From Janthinobacterium lividum (GTDB lineage: Bacteria > Pseudomonadota > Gammaproteobacteria > Burkholderiales > Burkholderiaceae_D): a stretch of DNA of 64,000 nucleotides. Below, in pieces: positions 1-9,356 of the stretch. Both the position numbers and the translations under genes were made by a program. Under the pieces are notes generated by a model. It made no database searches and was not told where the DNA came from. It worked only from the letters and a program-made list of their open reading frames with translations. Numbering within the stretch: the stretch's first letter is position 1; each line of letters starts with the position of its first letter. Where the stretch lies: positions 4,526,001 to 4,590,000 of the forward strand of contig NZ_CP075583.1 in the NCBI RefSeq assembly GCF_023509035.1. The letters run 5' to 3'.

Positions 1-1244
1 CCATCAGCGCGATATTGATGGACAGGCTGACCATGCGCGCGCTGATGTCGATGCTGGAAGCCATGCCAGCCCGTTCGCCGGGCACTGCGCCCGTCGTCGT
101 GTTGGTGACGGGCGTGTTCGTCAAGCCCAGCCCCGTGCCCGCCAGCAGGCAGCCGGGCAAGATGGTCAGCCAGCTGGCAGTTTCGGCTTGGCTGCCCCAC
201 AGCATCAGCAAAAACCCCAGGCCGATGGCCAGCAAGCCGGCAGGGATCACCGCATCGGCCCGGTAGCGCAGCGCCAGCCGCTCGGCCAGGGGGCGGCACG
301 AGCAAGGTGGGCAAGGTATAGGCCAGCAAGGTCAGGCCCGTGCCCAGGCTGCTGTAGCCGAGGCCATGTTGCACGTACAGGGGCAGGTAAATCATGAGCG
401 GCCAGAAACTGCAGTTCATGCCCGCCGAACCGAGCAAGGCGCCCGAGAAGCGGCGGATGCGAAATACGCTGAAATCGATCATCGGCTCCGCCTGGCGGCG
501 TTCGATGACGGCAAACAGCATCAGGCTGAGCAGCGCCACGGCCAGGCTGGCCAGCGTGCGGGGATCATTGAAACCCAGCGCCGGCCCCTGCGTGAGGCAC
601 CACGCCAGGCTGAACACGGCCAGCGACAGGGTGGCGATGCCCGCCACGTCCAGCTTGCGCCGCTGCGGGTCGCGCGATTCGCTCACGCCCAGGCCGGCCA
701 GCAGCAGCGCGACGACGGCCAGCGGGCCGTGCACGAGAAATACCCATTGCCAGTTTGACAGCGCGACGATGGCGGCGCCGATGATGGGGCCGAAGCCCAG
801 GCCCAGGCCAAACACGATGCCCCAGGCGCCAAACGCCCTGCCCCGCGCGGCGCCGGCCGGGAACTGCTGCGACAGCACGGCCACCTGGCAAATCAGCATG
901 GCGCCGCCGGCCATGCCTTGCAGCGCGCGCGCGGCGATCAGCACACCGGTACTGCCGGCCCAGCCGCATGCCAGCGAACTGAGGCCGAACAGGGCCAGGC
1001 TGGCGAGCAACAAGCGCTTGCGGCCATAGCGGTCCGCCAGTGTGCCTGTTGCCATCAGCACGGTGGTGCAAGCCAGGGTGTAGGCATTCATGATCCATTG
1101 CAAGTCCTTGAAATCGCCATGCAGCACGGTTTCCAGGGTGGGCAAGATGACGGGCACGCTGGAAATTTCCAGCCCGAACATGAGTGAGGCCAGGCACACG
1201 GCGGCCAGGGTCAGTGCATTTTGTTGCGAATTAGTAAGGTGCAT
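1..1244 (-). pseudogene. DHA2-type MFS drug exporter, frameshifted and 3'-truncated by window edge
   Basis: Translating the minus strand from the ATG at 1244 gives a typical 14-helix MFS exporter N-terminus: a first helix with FGLEISSVPVILPTLE, then GTLADRYGRKR (the MFS loop 2-3 signature, about residues 66-76) and further hydrophobic helices. Around residue 318 the frame breaks at the G5 run 289-293. With four G instead of five the protein continues as LVPPLAERLALRYRAD and later GLTNTPVTNTTTG to the window edge; as read, the shifted frame stays open but encodes no MFS sequence. It diverges from the LysR gene at 1395, its probable regulator. Likely a proton-driven efflux pump of the inner membrane. 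The frameshift may be a sequencing error. Confidence 0.8.
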
Positions 1245-1394
1245 CGAAGCCTTGCTTTCGGTAGTCGTGGAGGGGTCGAGGGGCGCATAGTGCCGGCGCA
1301 CTGCGAGTGAGCATTCTAGGAAAGCTCGACTCATGAGGGAAATGATAAAATTTTGTACAATTCATTCATTTTCATCATGAATCACGGGAACCCC

Positions 1395-2255
1395 ATGGAC
1401 TTCGATACCGCCCTGCTGCGCGCCTTTGTGGCCGTAGCGGACACAGGCGGCTTTACGCGCGCCGCCGAACGGCTGCACCTGAGCCAGTCCGCCATCAGCC
1501 ACCAGATCCGCCGCCTGGAAGAGCAAGCGGGCGCCGCGCTGCTGCTGCGCACGACGCGCAGCCTGCGCCTGACGGAAGATGGCGAGGATTTCCTGCGCCA
1601 CACGCGGCAGATCCTGGCCGCGCAGGATGCGCTGTCGCGGCGCTTCCAGCGTTCCGCAATTGCGGGCGCCGTGCGCTTTGGCGTGCCGGAAAATTTCATG
1701 GGCGCGCGCCTGCCTGCCCTGCTGGCGCAGTTCGCGCACCTGTTTCCCGCCGTGCGCCTGGATGTCACGGTGGGCACCTATCTGGACTTGCAGAAACTGG
1801 TCGCCGCCGATGCGCTGGACCTGGCCGTCGTCATGGCCCTGGCCGATGGGCAAGATGGCGCGGCCGTGCTGCGCCGCACGCGCTTCGTCTGGGCGGCGGC
1901 GCACGACTTCCGGCATGACGGCACGTTGCCCCTGCCGCTGGCGTTTTCACCGGCGCCCTGCATGCACCGGCAAGTGGGCGTCACTGCCCTCGACGGCGCC
2001 GGCCTCGACTGGCGCGTGGCGTTCACCTCGCCCAGCCAGCAGGGCTTGCGCGCCGCCGTGCTGGCCGGGCTGGCGATCACGGCCTTGCCGCAAGGCGACC
2101 TGGAAGCGGGCATGGAAGTTATCGATGGCCAGCATGGCTTGCCCGCCCTGCCCGCCGCCCAGTTCCAGCTCGTCTGGCGCGCCGCCAGCAGCACGGCGGC
2201 GGCCGTAGCGTTCGGGCAATTGCTGCGCGAGTGGTCAGCCGCTGCGGCGGCATGA
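1395..2255 (+). CDS. LysR family transcriptional regulator
   Basis: About 286 residues, normal for LysR. The N-terminal winged helix-turn-helix covers residues 1-60 (FTRAAERLHLSQSAISHQI), followed by the linker and the family signature TTRSLRLTEDGEDFL. The effector-binding domain follows (PENFMGARLPALLAQF onwards). The ATG at 1395 gives the canonical MDFDTALLRAFVAV start; an upstream ATG at 1377 and a TTG at 1353 are in frame but add atypical residues. It is divergent to the MFS gene ending at 1244, the classic layout for a LysR controlling an exporter. Its 3' end overlaps the convergent MFS gene (2235-3629) by 21 bp. The ligand cannot be inferred. Confidence 0.9.
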   Translation: MDFDTALLRAFVAVADTGGFTRAAERLHLSQSAISHQIRRLEEQAGAALLLRTTRSLRLTEDGEDFLRHTRQILAAQDALSRRFQRSAIAGAVRFGVPENFMGARLPALLAQFAHLFPAVRLDVTVGTYLDLQKLVAADALDLAVVMALADGQDGAAVLRRTRFVWAAAHDFRHDGTLPLPLAFSPAPCMHRQVGVTALDGAGLDWRVAFTSPSQQGLRAAVLAGLAITALPQGDLEAGMEVIDGQHGLPALPAAQFQLVWRAASSTAAAVAFGQLLREWSAAAAA

Positions 2256-3629
2256 CAGTACCAGCAGCAAGGCCAGCGCCAGCATGGCGCTCGCGCTGCC
2301 CAAGGCAACCGTCACGCGGTGCGCCAGCAGCGGCACGCCCGCCAGTTGACCCGCGCCCACGCCGGCCACGGCCACCAGCGCCGCCAGGCCCAGCGAACTG
2401 CCCAGCTGGTGCGCCACGTTGACGACACCCGAGGCGGCGCCCGCATCCTGCGCGGGCACGCCGGCCACGCAGGCCGCCGTCAGCGGACTCAGTGCCATGC
2501 CCTGCCCCGCGCCGATCAGGACCATGGGCAGGGCGACACCCAGCCAGTAAGCCGTGCCCGCGTCGACGCGGCTCAGCCATGCCATGCCCAGCAGGGTCAA
2601 TCCCAGGCCCATGGCCAGCAGGCGCGCATTGCCCAGGCGGCGCGTCAAACGCGGCACGCACAGGGCCACGCCGAAGTTGACCAAGGTCATGGGCAGGAAA
2701 GCCAGGCCCGTCAGCGAGGGCGGATAGCGCAGCACCACTTGCAGGAACTGCGTGGTGAAAAAGAAGAAGCCGATCATGGCCCCCATGAACAGCACCCTGG
2801 CCCCGTACGCCGCATTGCGTTGCGCATCGGCAAACAGGCGCAGCGGCAGGATGGCTTGCGCGGCGCCCCGCTCGATGAAGATGAAGGCGGCCAGCAGCAA
2901 CAGGCCCGCCGCCAGGGTTGCTTGCGTCAGGGCATCGCCCCAGCCGGCGCCGGCCGAGCGGATCAAACCATACACGAGGGCCGTCATGCCCAGGGTGGAA
3001 CTGGCGGCGCCGGCCACGTCGAAGCGGCCACGAGTGGTTTCACTCTCGACGAGGTAGCGGCGCGCCGCCACCAGCATGGCGGCGCCGATGGGCAGGTTGA
3101 TGAAGAAACCCACGCGCCACGACAGCCATTCGGCCAGCACGCCGCCCAGCACCAGGCCCACGCTGGCGGCAATGCCGGCCACGGCGCTGTACAGGGCGAT
3201 GGCGCGCGTGCGTTCGCGTCCCTCCGCAAACGTGGTTTGCAGCAAGGCCAGGGTCGATGGCGCCAGGATGGCCGCGCCCACGCCCTGGGTGGCGCGCGCG
3301 GTAATCAGCATGGCCGGCGACTGCGCCAGGCCGATAGTCAACGAGGCCAAGGTGAACAGCGCCAAGCCCAGCTGCAGCAGGCGGCGGCGGCCATACGCAT
3401 CGCCGGCACGGGCGGCCAGCAGCAGCAAGCCGCCAAAGGTCAGGGTGTAGGCGCTTTGCACCCACGCCAGGCCAGTGTCTGTAAAGCCCAGCTCCTGGTG
3501 GATTTTCGGCAAGCCCGTCAGCACGATGGACGTGTCGAGCACGATCATTACATAGCTGACAAGGATGATGGCGAGGATGGCCGCCTTGTGCGGCGCGGCG
3601 GGGATAGCGGGATTGGGAACATTTTTCAT
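2235..3629 (-). CDS. DHA2-type MFS transporter (EmrB/QacA-like)
   Basis: About 464 residues with 14 predicted membrane segments. It opens with AILAIILVSYVMIVLDTSIV, the helix-1 motif D1 of the DHA2 group. The loop 2-3 motif GDAYGRRR lies near residue 75 and the motif C-like stretch with AASVGLVLGGVLAEWLSWR near residue 155. I chose the ATG at 3629 (MKNVPNP); an in-frame ATG at 3653 would add eight residues. It probably exports drugs or dyes by proton antiport. The gene converges on the LysR gene at 1395-2255 with a 21-bp overlap. The upstream region to 3722 is short and AT-rich. Confidence 0.88.
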   Translation of the reverse strand: MKNVPNPAIPAAPHKAAILAIILVSYVMIVLDTSIVLTGLPKIHQELGFTDTGLAWVQSAYTLTFGGLLLLAARAGDAYGRRRLLQLGLALFTLASLTIGLAQSPAMLITARATQGVGAAILAPSTLALLQTTFAEGRERTRAIALYSAVAGIAASVGLVLGGVLAEWLSWRVGFFINLPIGAAMLVAARRYLVESETTRGRFDVAGAASSTLGMTALVYGLIRSAGAGWGDALTQATLAAGLLLLAAFIFIERGAAQAILPLRLFADAQRNAAYGARVLFMGAMIGFFFFTTQFLQVVLRYPPSLTGLAFLPMTLVNFGVALCVPRLTRRLGNARLLAMGLGLTLLGMAWLSRVDAGTAYWLGVALPMVLIGAGQGMALSPLTAACVAGVPAQDAGAASGVVNVAHQLGSSLGLAALVAVAGVGAGQLAGVPLLAHRVTVALGSASAMLALALLLVLSCRRSG

Positions 3630-3721
3630 GTCATCACTGTAAGACGTATGCATTACCGTGAATAGATGCTAAAGTCTGCATGAACTTATTAGCTAGACTA
3701 ATGAATTGCACGGAGCCAGGA

Positions 3722-3931
3722 TCAACGGACCAGCCGAGCCGCCAGCATAGCCGCCCCGATGGCAAGGCATAGCCAGCAAGCCAGGAAAATGTCGGCCGCA
3801 TACGGTGTGCGATCCCAGTAACTGTCGCCGGGAGGCAATTGCAAGACCAGGCAGCCCCACAGCAACAGGGTGCCCCATGCGATGACGCTGGCAAGGACAA
3901 AACCCAGTAGTGAGTAAAGAAAAGTTTTCAT
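3722..3931 (-). CDS. small two-helix membrane protein, unrecognised
   Basis: A 69-residue frame starting MKTFLYSLLGFVLASVIAWG with two clear hydrophobic segments (about 4-31 and 47-66) separated by a polar loop (QLPPGDSYWDRTPYAAD). There is no family I can name. It lies between two longer genes, divergent from the LysR gene at 4017, in a place where a small gene fits without overlap. The hydrophobic pattern is better than chance for a random frame, but no strong ribosome-binding site is visible, so it remains tentative. Confidence 0.5.
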   Translation of the reverse strand: MKTFLYSLLGFVLASVIAWGTLLLWGCLVLQLPPGDSYWDRTPYAADIFLACWLCLAIGAAMLAARLVR

Positions 3932-4016
3932 CAGGCGATAGTCCGGCCACATGGCAGGGAGATGCTTGCAGAATAACAGCATAACGCAGCGTGATGAATG
4001 ACTGAAAGGTGACAAC

Positions 4017-4913
4017 ATGGCGCAAACCAACTTCAACGACATCCTCGCCTTCGTGGCCGTGGCCCGCGAAGGCAGTTTTACCAGGGCGGCAGCCAAGCTG
4101 GGCGTGTCGCAATCGGCGCTGAGCCAGACGGTGCGCGCGCTGGAAGAACGGCTCGACTTGCGCCTGCTGGTGCGCACCACGCGCAGCGTCTCGCCCACGG
4201 AAGCGGGCGAACAGTTGCTGCGCACGGTGGCGCCCCGCTTCGACGAGATCGAGGCGGAGCTGGCCCTGCTCAGCGCCCGGCGCGACAAGCCGGCCGGCAA
4301 CATCCGCATCAGCGCGGGAGAACACTCGGCGCTGACGGTATTGCAGCCGGCCATCGCCCGCTTGCTGCCGGACTATCCCGACATCAACATCGAAGTCGTC
4401 GTCGACAATGGCATGACCGACATCGTGGCCGCGCGCTGCGACGCGGGCGTGCGCCTGGGCGAGCAAGTGGCCAAGGACATGATCGCCATGCCCATCGGTC
4501 CCGATTTCCGCATGGCCGTCGTCGCCGCGCCCGCCTACTTCGCCCGCCAGGCGCCGCCCGCCACGCCGCAGGACTTGATGGCGCACAACTGCATCAATAT
4601 GCGCCTGCCCACCCTGGGCGGCCTGTTTGCCTGGGAATTTGCCAAGGATGGGCAGGAGCTGAAAGTGCGGGTGGAAGGGCAAATGATCTACAACAACATG
4701 GCCATGCGCTTGCATTCGGCGCTCGATGGCCTGGGCGTGGCCTGCATGGCGGAAGACGTCGTCCTGCCCTACCTGGCCGATGGCCGTTTGATCCGCGTGC
4801 TGGACGACTGGTGCCCCACGTATGCGGGCTACAAGCTGTACTACCCGAGCCGGCGCCACCCCTCGCCCGCGTTTACCTTGCTGCTCGACACCTTGCGCTA
4901 TCCCCGGGTTTGA
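4017..4913 (+). CDS. LysR family transcriptional regulator
   Basis: 298 residues. The HTH at residues 1-62 reads FTRAAAKLGVSQSALSQTVR and is followed by VRTTRSVSPTEAGEQLL. The effector domain contains VVVDNGMTDIVAARCDAGVRLG and ends with YKLYYPSRRHPSPAF, the C-terminal pattern of the large AaeR/DmlR-like subgroup. The ATG at 4017 is preceded by AAAGGTGAC, a reasonable ribosome-binding site. It is followed 108 bp later by a glutathione S-transferase on the same strand, which could be co-transcribed or a target, though regulators of this subgroup usually control a divergent gene. The inducer is unknown. Confidence 0.9.
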   Translation: MAQTNFNDILAFVAVAREGSFTRAAAKLGVSQSALSQTVRALEERLDLRLLVRTTRSVSPTEAGEQLLRTVAPRFDEIEAELALLSARRDKPAGNIRISAGEHSALTVLQPAIARLLPDYPDINIEVVVDNGMTDIVAARCDAGVRLGEQVAKDMIAMPIGPDFRMAVVAAPAYFARQAPPATPQDLMAHNCINMRLPTLGGLFAWEFAKDGQELKVRVEGQMIYNNMAMRLHSALDGLGVACMAEDVVLPYLADGRLIRVLDDWCPTYAGYKLYYPSRRHPSPAFTLLLDTLRYPRV

Positions 4914-5021
4914 GCCAGAGCAATCCTTCACCGGGCAGAAAGTGTGACCGCACGAACACGCGTTTACCGTGCGGCGGTGCAGGACTATAGTGGTATCTTC
5001 CCCACCTGTTCAAGGATCGCC

Positions 5022-5630
5022 ATGAAACTCTTCTACTCGCCGGGCGCCTGCTCGCAGGCACCGCACATCGTCCTGCGCGAAACGGGCACGCCGTTCACCC
5101 TGGTCAAGGTCGACCTGCGCCAGCACCGCACGCAGGAAGGCGGCAATTACTATGAACTCAACCCGAAAGGCCAGGTGCCGTTGCTGGCGCTCGACGATGG
5201 CACGACCTTGAGCGAAGGCCCCATCATCGCCCAGTACATCGCCGAACTGGCCGGCAGGCAAGATCTACTGCCGCCGGTGGGTGGCTTTGCCCGCTACAAG
5301 GTGCTGGAATGGCAAAACTACATCACGTCGGAGCTGCACAAATCGTTCAGTCCCCTTTTCGATCCCCGCATCGACGCAGCCACCAAGGCCTTGCTCATTG
5401 GGCAACTGGGCAAGAAATACAAGTGGGTGGACAGCCGCCTGGAAGGCCATGCCTACCTGACGGGCGACACGTTCACGGTCGCCGACGCCTATCTGTTCGT
5501 CATCACGGGCTGGGCGCCTGGCCTGGGCGTGGATTTGTCCGCGCTGGCGCATGTGCAAGCCTTTCTCGCAAGAGTGGGCCAGCGCGACAGCGTGAAGGCG
5601 GCGCTGGCGGCGGAAAGCCAGGCGGCTTAA
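5022..5630 (+). CDS. glutathione S-transferase, beta class
   Basis: 202 residues, the usual GST length. The N-terminal thioredoxin fold starts MKLFYSPGACSQAPHIVL, in which Cys10 matches the conserved cysteine of bacterial beta-class GSTs that contacts glutathione. The glutathione-binding region includes NPKGQVPLLALDDG and SEGPIIAQYIAE. The all-helical C-terminal domain contains DTFTVADAYLFVITGW, the conserved N-capping/folding motif. An in-frame start upstream (4944) gives non-homologous residues, so the ATG at 5022 is preferred. Cytosolic conjugation or peroxide detoxification is the likely role. Confidence 0.9.
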   Translation: MKLFYSPGACSQAPHIVLRETGTPFTLVKVDLRQHRTQEGGNYYELNPKGQVPLLALDDGTTLSEGPIIAQYIAELAGRQDLLPPVGGFARYKVLEWQNYITSELHKSFSPLFDPRIDAATKALLIGQLGKKYKWVDSRLEGHAYLTGDTFTVADAYLFVITGWAPGLGVDLSALAHVQAFLARVGQRDSVKAALAAESQAA

Positions 5631-5761
5631 AGATCGGGTCCAGTTTTTTCAGGCCTGCTTGGTAGGCCGGCGAATATGGGGCACGGTGGAATTGCCCATG
5701 TCAGATGAGGTAGTATGAGCGCTGCACGTCCCGTTCACGCTGCCTCCACGAAAGGTCCGCC

Positions 5762-6334
5762 ATGGAAGAAGAATACGAAGTGCCCAGTCCCCATGAACAC
5801 GCCGTGGAAGAAGCAACGGAGAAGGAACGCGATGGCCTGACGCAAAAAATCGCCCTGATGACGGCCATACTCGCCACCATCGGCGCCCTGATCAGTTACC
5901 AGAGCGGCAATGCGCAGAACGAAGCCATGTTCCTGAAGAACGAGAGCATCCTCAAGCAGGCGCAGGCGAGCGACCAGTGGGCCTTGTACCAGGCGAAGTC
6001 GACGAAAAGCCATATCGCCGAAGCGACGGCCGCACTGGCCAGCGTGCCCGAGGTGCGCACCCGCTACCTGGCAGAGCAAGCCAGGCAGGAAAGGGAAAAA
6101 CAGGTCGTACAAGCCGGCGCGCGCCAGCTGGAAGAGCAATCACGCAAGCTGGGCGAGGAATCGGAAGCCAAGCTGCGCCCGCACGAACGTCTGGCCATGG
6201 CCCTGACCTTCATCCAGATCGCCGTGGCGCTAGCCGCCATCACCGTGCTGACGCGGCGCCGCTGGCTGCTGTGGGGTTCCGTGGGCGCGGCGGCGGCCGG
6301 CATACTGGCCGCCGGCAGCGCCTTCCTGTTGTAA
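5762..6334 (+). CDS. DUF4337 family membrane protein
   Basis: 190 residues. It has a charged N-terminus (EEEYEVPSPHEHAVEEATEKER), a first membrane helix near residues 25-45 (IALMTAILATIGALISYQSG), a long central coiled coil of about 100 residues rich in Gln, Glu and Ala (YQAKSTKSHIAEATA; ARQEREKQVVQAG), and two C-terminal helices (FIQIAVALAAITVL and a Gly/Ala-rich final segment). This order matches the DUF4337 family, whose function is unknown. A single-gene unit; the start follows a CGAAAGGT region. Confidence 0.85.
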   Translation: MEEEYEVPSPHEHAVEEATEKERDGLTQKIALMTAILATIGALISYQSGNAQNEAMFLKNESILKQAQASDQWALYQAKSTKSHIAEATAALASVPEVRTRYLAEQARQEREKQVVQAGARQLEEQSRKLGEESEAKLRPHERLAMALTFIQIAVALAAITVLTRRRWLLWGSVGAAAAGILAAGSAFLL

Positions 6335-6347
6335 CGGCAGACGCGGC

Positions 6348-6968
6348 TCAGGCGGGCGGCACGACGCCGCTCCAGCCGGGCAGATAGCGCGCCTGCTGGC
6401 TGCGCGCCAGTTTCATGGCTTGCGCCAGTGCCTTGGGGAAATTCTTTTGCAGGCCGGCGGGCGCGATACGGCTGCGCAAGAAATCGGCCCACAGGAATTC
6501 GCTGAAGGGCGTCACATCCTTGGCGTAGCCGCCTGCGCTGCGCAATTCGCCGGCCAGGCTGCGGTAGGGATCGTCGTGCAAGCCGCTCAGCTGCCGGGGA
6601 ATGGCGGAAAAATCGCGGCGCAAGCCTTCACTGTCATAGGGGTGCACCCATTGATGGTGGTCCATCACATGCCAGAAGTGCAGCGGCTCCAGCCAGGACA
6701 AATCCTTGAGTATCATCAGGCTGACGGTTTTCACGCCCTCCTGGTGCAGCGCCAGGCCGAAATGGTGGTGGTCGACGATGTAGTGACGTCCTTCCGGGCC
6801 GATGATACTGGGAAACCAGTGATCGGCCAGTGCCGCTGCCCTTGCCTTCCTGCCCAGGCTGGCCCAGTGCGCGCGCTTGAACGCCACTTCGGCCATGCCG
6901 ACCGTGATTTGCGTAGGCAGCAGCTTGTTCAGCCTTGCCTTGACCAGTTGCGGTTTCGCGCTTGTCAT
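6348..6968 (-). CDS. ParB-like (ParBc_2) protein
   Basis: 206 residues. The ATG at 6968 has a GGGAG ribosome-binding site six bases upstream; the upstream in-frame TTG at 6980 is less likely. The sequence holds the ParB-like nuclease-type motif: KARLNKLLPTQITVGMAEV, then HYIVDHHHFGLAL, a variant of the ParB 'DGHHR' motif. It then continues with HFWHVMDHHQWVHPYDSEG, typical of the chromosome-partitioning-like ParBc_2 group found in proteobacteria. Members act singly, without a ParA partner, and their role is not established. It converges on the DUF4337 gene with a 13-bp gap. Confidence 0.8.
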   Translation of the reverse strand: MTSAKPQLVKARLNKLLPTQITVGMAEVAFKRAHWASLGRKARAAALADHWFPSIIGPEGRHYIVDHHHFGLALHQEGVKTVSLMILKDLSWLEPLHFWHVMDHHQWVHPYDSEGLRRDFSAIPRQLSGLHDDPYRSLAGELRSAGGYAKDVTPFSEFLWADFLRSRIAPAGLQKNFPKALAQAMKLARSQQARYLPGWSGVVPPA

Positions 6969-7017
6969 GCTGTCTCCCAAAATGCATCGCCTGGCCGCCA
7001 GCGTAGCATAGTCGCCG

Positions 7018-8673
7018 CTACTTTTCAGGCGTGGCGCCGCCCAGCAGGCGCACGGCCTCGGCCACGCTCAATTCACTGAGCAACAGCGCCGGAGTGCCGG
7101 CCAGCATGTCGCGCAGCGCCAGTTGCAGCACGGCGTATGCCGGCTCCTTCAACCGCGCCAGGGCCAGGGCCAGCCCCTGCTGACGTACGAACGCGGCAAA
7201 GTCGCGCAAGGCTTCGACGCTACTGCCATCGAGGTCGGGCGACTCTTCCAGGCTGAGGATCACCTTGCGCAGCGGACCGGCCCGCTCCTCCAGCATGGCA
7301 CGCGCCAGGTGCAGGCTGCGCTCGGCATTGACAAAGAACAAGGGTTCATCGAGGCGCAGTATCAACAGCTCCGGCTGCGGCCGGGCATCGCGATGCAGCG
7401 CCAGCTTGACGTAGTCGTGGCTGTCGCCCAGCCGCCCCAGCACGGACATGCCCGGCTGCGACAGGCGGCGCAGCATCAGCAGCAGACTGATGGCGATGGC
7501 CACCAGCAAGCCGTCGAGGACGCCGAACAGCAGCACGCCGGCAATCGCCGCCAGCACCAGAAGGCGGTCGCGGCGCCAGGCAAAATAGGGCTGCAAAGAA
7601 ACAGGGTTCAGGGTATGGCTGACAGCGTGGATAACCACGGCGGCCAGCACGGGCACGGGCGTGAGCGCCACCAGCGGCAGCAGGGTCAGCACGATGACGC
7701 CCACCACGGCGGCGGCCACCAGCCCCGACAGGCGCGAGGTGGCGCCGGCCGCCTCGTTGGCTGACGTGGCCGAATAGCCGGCGCCCACCGGCATGGCTTG
7801 CAGCAATCCCGCCAGCACGTTCGCCGCGCCCAGTGCCAGCAAGTCGCGCTCGGGCGCCACGGGGTCGCCATGCTTCAAGGCAAAACTGCGGATGGCGCCA
7901 TACGATTCGGCATACAGAATCAGCGCCAGCGCAAACGCCAGCTCGACCAGGCGCGTCCATTCCTCCTGCGTCAGGCGCGGCAAGACAGGCATGGCCAGGC
8001 TGACATCGATGGCGCCCACCAGGGCCACGCCGTGGCGCGACAAGTCGAGCCACTGTCCTGCGGCGATCCCCAGCGCAATGACGATCAGTCCGGCGGGCCA
8101 GCGCTGCCTGCGCCGCAGCAGGAACAGCAACAGCAGCGCCGCCGCGCACAGGCCCGCGCCGCGCCCGTTCCACTGCCCTGCCCGCGCCAGCAAGCCGGGC
8201 ACGAGATGCAGCAGGTCGCCTTGCAGCGGCTGCACGCCTAGCACGCCGGGCAACTGTTTCACGATGATCACGATGGCCAGGCCGAAGGAAAAGCCCCGCA
8301 ACACGGGCTTGGCGATGAATTGCGTGACGCTGCCCAGCCTGGCCACCCAGGCCAGCAGGAAAAATACCCCCGTCAACATCACCAGTCCCGCCATCAGCAT
8401 GAGCCGGTGCCCCGCGGTGCCGCCCGGCATCGAAGCCATGGCTGCGGCCAGCACGGCGGCCGACGACGACGTGGCCGATACGATGGCAAAGCGGCTCGTG
8501 CCCAGCACGCCATAGCACAGCAAGCCCGCGAACAGGGCCAGGATGCCAGCCTGGGGCGCCAGGTTGCCGATGCTGGCATACGCCACCGCTTCCGGCAGCA
8601 GCAGGCCGGCGATCGACAGGCCGGCGCTGACATCTTGCCAACGGTTCGTTTGCGTCGCAGCCGATGCGCTCAT
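7018..8673 (-). CDS. SulP family anion transporter with STAS domain
   Basis: 551 residues. The start MSASAATQTNRWQDVSAGLS at 8673 is followed by the SulP signature region LPEAVAYASIGNLAPQAGI. About 11-14 hydrophobic segments run to about residue 430, including TQFIAKPVLRGFSFGLAI and the GYSATSANEAAGATSRLSG motif. The cytosolic STAS domain occupies the last 110 residues (LLILRLDEPLFFVNAERS; EESPDLDGSSVEAL). The family exchanges sulfate, bicarbonate or dicarboxylates; the substrate cannot be told from sequence. An in-frame extension to 8781 is rejected as non-homologous. No carbonic anhydrase gene is adjacent. Confidence 0.88.
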   Translation of the reverse strand: MSASAATQTNRWQDVSAGLSIAGLLLPEAVAYASIGNLAPQAGILALFAGLLCYGVLGTSRFAIVSATSSSAAVLAAAMASMPGGTAGHRLMLMAGLVMLTGVFFLLAWVARLGSVTQFIAKPVLRGFSFGLAIVIIVKQLPGVLGVQPLQGDLLHLVPGLLARAGQWNGRGAGLCAAALLLLFLLRRRQRWPAGLIVIALGIAAGQWLDLSRHGVALVGAIDVSLAMPVLPRLTQEEWTRLVELAFALALILYAESYGAIRSFALKHGDPVAPERDLLALGAANVLAGLLQAMPVGAGYSATSANEAAGATSRLSGLVAAAVVGVIVLTLLPLVALTPVPVLAAVVIHAVSHTLNPVSLQPYFAWRRDRLLVLAAIAGVLLFGVLDGLLVAIAISLLLMLRRLSQPGMSVLGRLGDSHDYVKLALHRDARPQPELLILRLDEPLFFVNAERSLHLARAMLEERAGPLRKVILSLEESPDLDGSSVEALRDFAAFVRQQGLALALARLKEPAYAVLQLALRDMLAGTPALLLSELSVAEAVRLLGGATPEK

Positions 8674-8833
8674 GGCGATGCTCCTGGTGGGTGGCAATGG
8701 TCCGCTCCATGATGCGGCAAAACCGCCGTTCCAGCCACATTTGCTTACACTTGAGACAAATATCCTGTGCACCAGCGGCACCGACGGCGCGTTTGAGCAG
8801 TGTCACATCCCTGACATCCACCTGGAGACTGCA

Positions 8834-9163
8834 ATGAAAACCACCACTCTGTCCGCCATCATCCTGATGATTTTTGCCTCGGCTACCGCCAGCAGCTTTG
8901 CCGCAGAAACGACTTGGCAGAAAAACCACCCGCGCCGCGAACAGGTGAACAACCGCCTGGCGCATCAAAACGCGCGCATCCACAAGGAAGTCAAGGAAGG
9001 CGAAATCACCAAAGGGCAGGCAGCCGCCCTGCACCGCGAAGACCGCAGCATCCGCCGCGAAGAGCGCAGTATGGCCAAGCTCGATCACGGCCATATCACC
9101 AAGGCAGACCAGCGCGCCCTGAACCAGCAGGAAAATGTGGTCAGCAAACAGATCGGAAAGTAA
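8834..9163 (+). CDS. small secreted Lys/Arg/Glu-rich helical protein
   Basis: 109 residues. A signal peptide (MKTTTLSAIILMIFASATAS, cleavage after SFA-A) leads a mature part of about 85 residues made of amphipathic helices with repeated HRED/IRREER/KADQRALNQQEN units. The two halves look like tandem copies of an 'R-x3-H-x3-I-x3-V-x-x-G-x-I-T-K-x-D' unit (residues about 44-65 and 76-98: EVKEGEITKGQAAAL and KLDHGHITKADQRAL). Similar small exported proteins are common in betaproteobacteria, but I know no function. It is divergent to the SulP gene. Confidence 0.75.
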   Translation: MKTTTLSAIILMIFASATASSFAAETTWQKNHPRREQVNNRLAHQNARIHKEVKEGEITKGQAAALHREDRSIRREERSMAKLDHGHITKADQRALNQQENVVSKQIGK

Positions 9164-9356
9164 ATGACGCAAAGGGCAGCGCTGTCCCGGCGTCGGAGAC
9201 ATCCATCTTTTTCGCCTGACAGGGGGAGGATAGCCGGCGCCAGCGCGCTCACCAACCGTCCGGAAGGGGCTTCTGGCGCCAGGGCGCAGGACCATGTGCC
9301 CACGGCACGCCGCACTGTGCGAAAATGCCCGCCTTCGCCATTGCCGGATACCGCCC

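Noticed and set aside
2319..3665. 448-codon plus-strand frame opposite the MFS gene
   Set aside because: Gln/His/Arg-rich antisense shadow of a well-supported MFS transporter.
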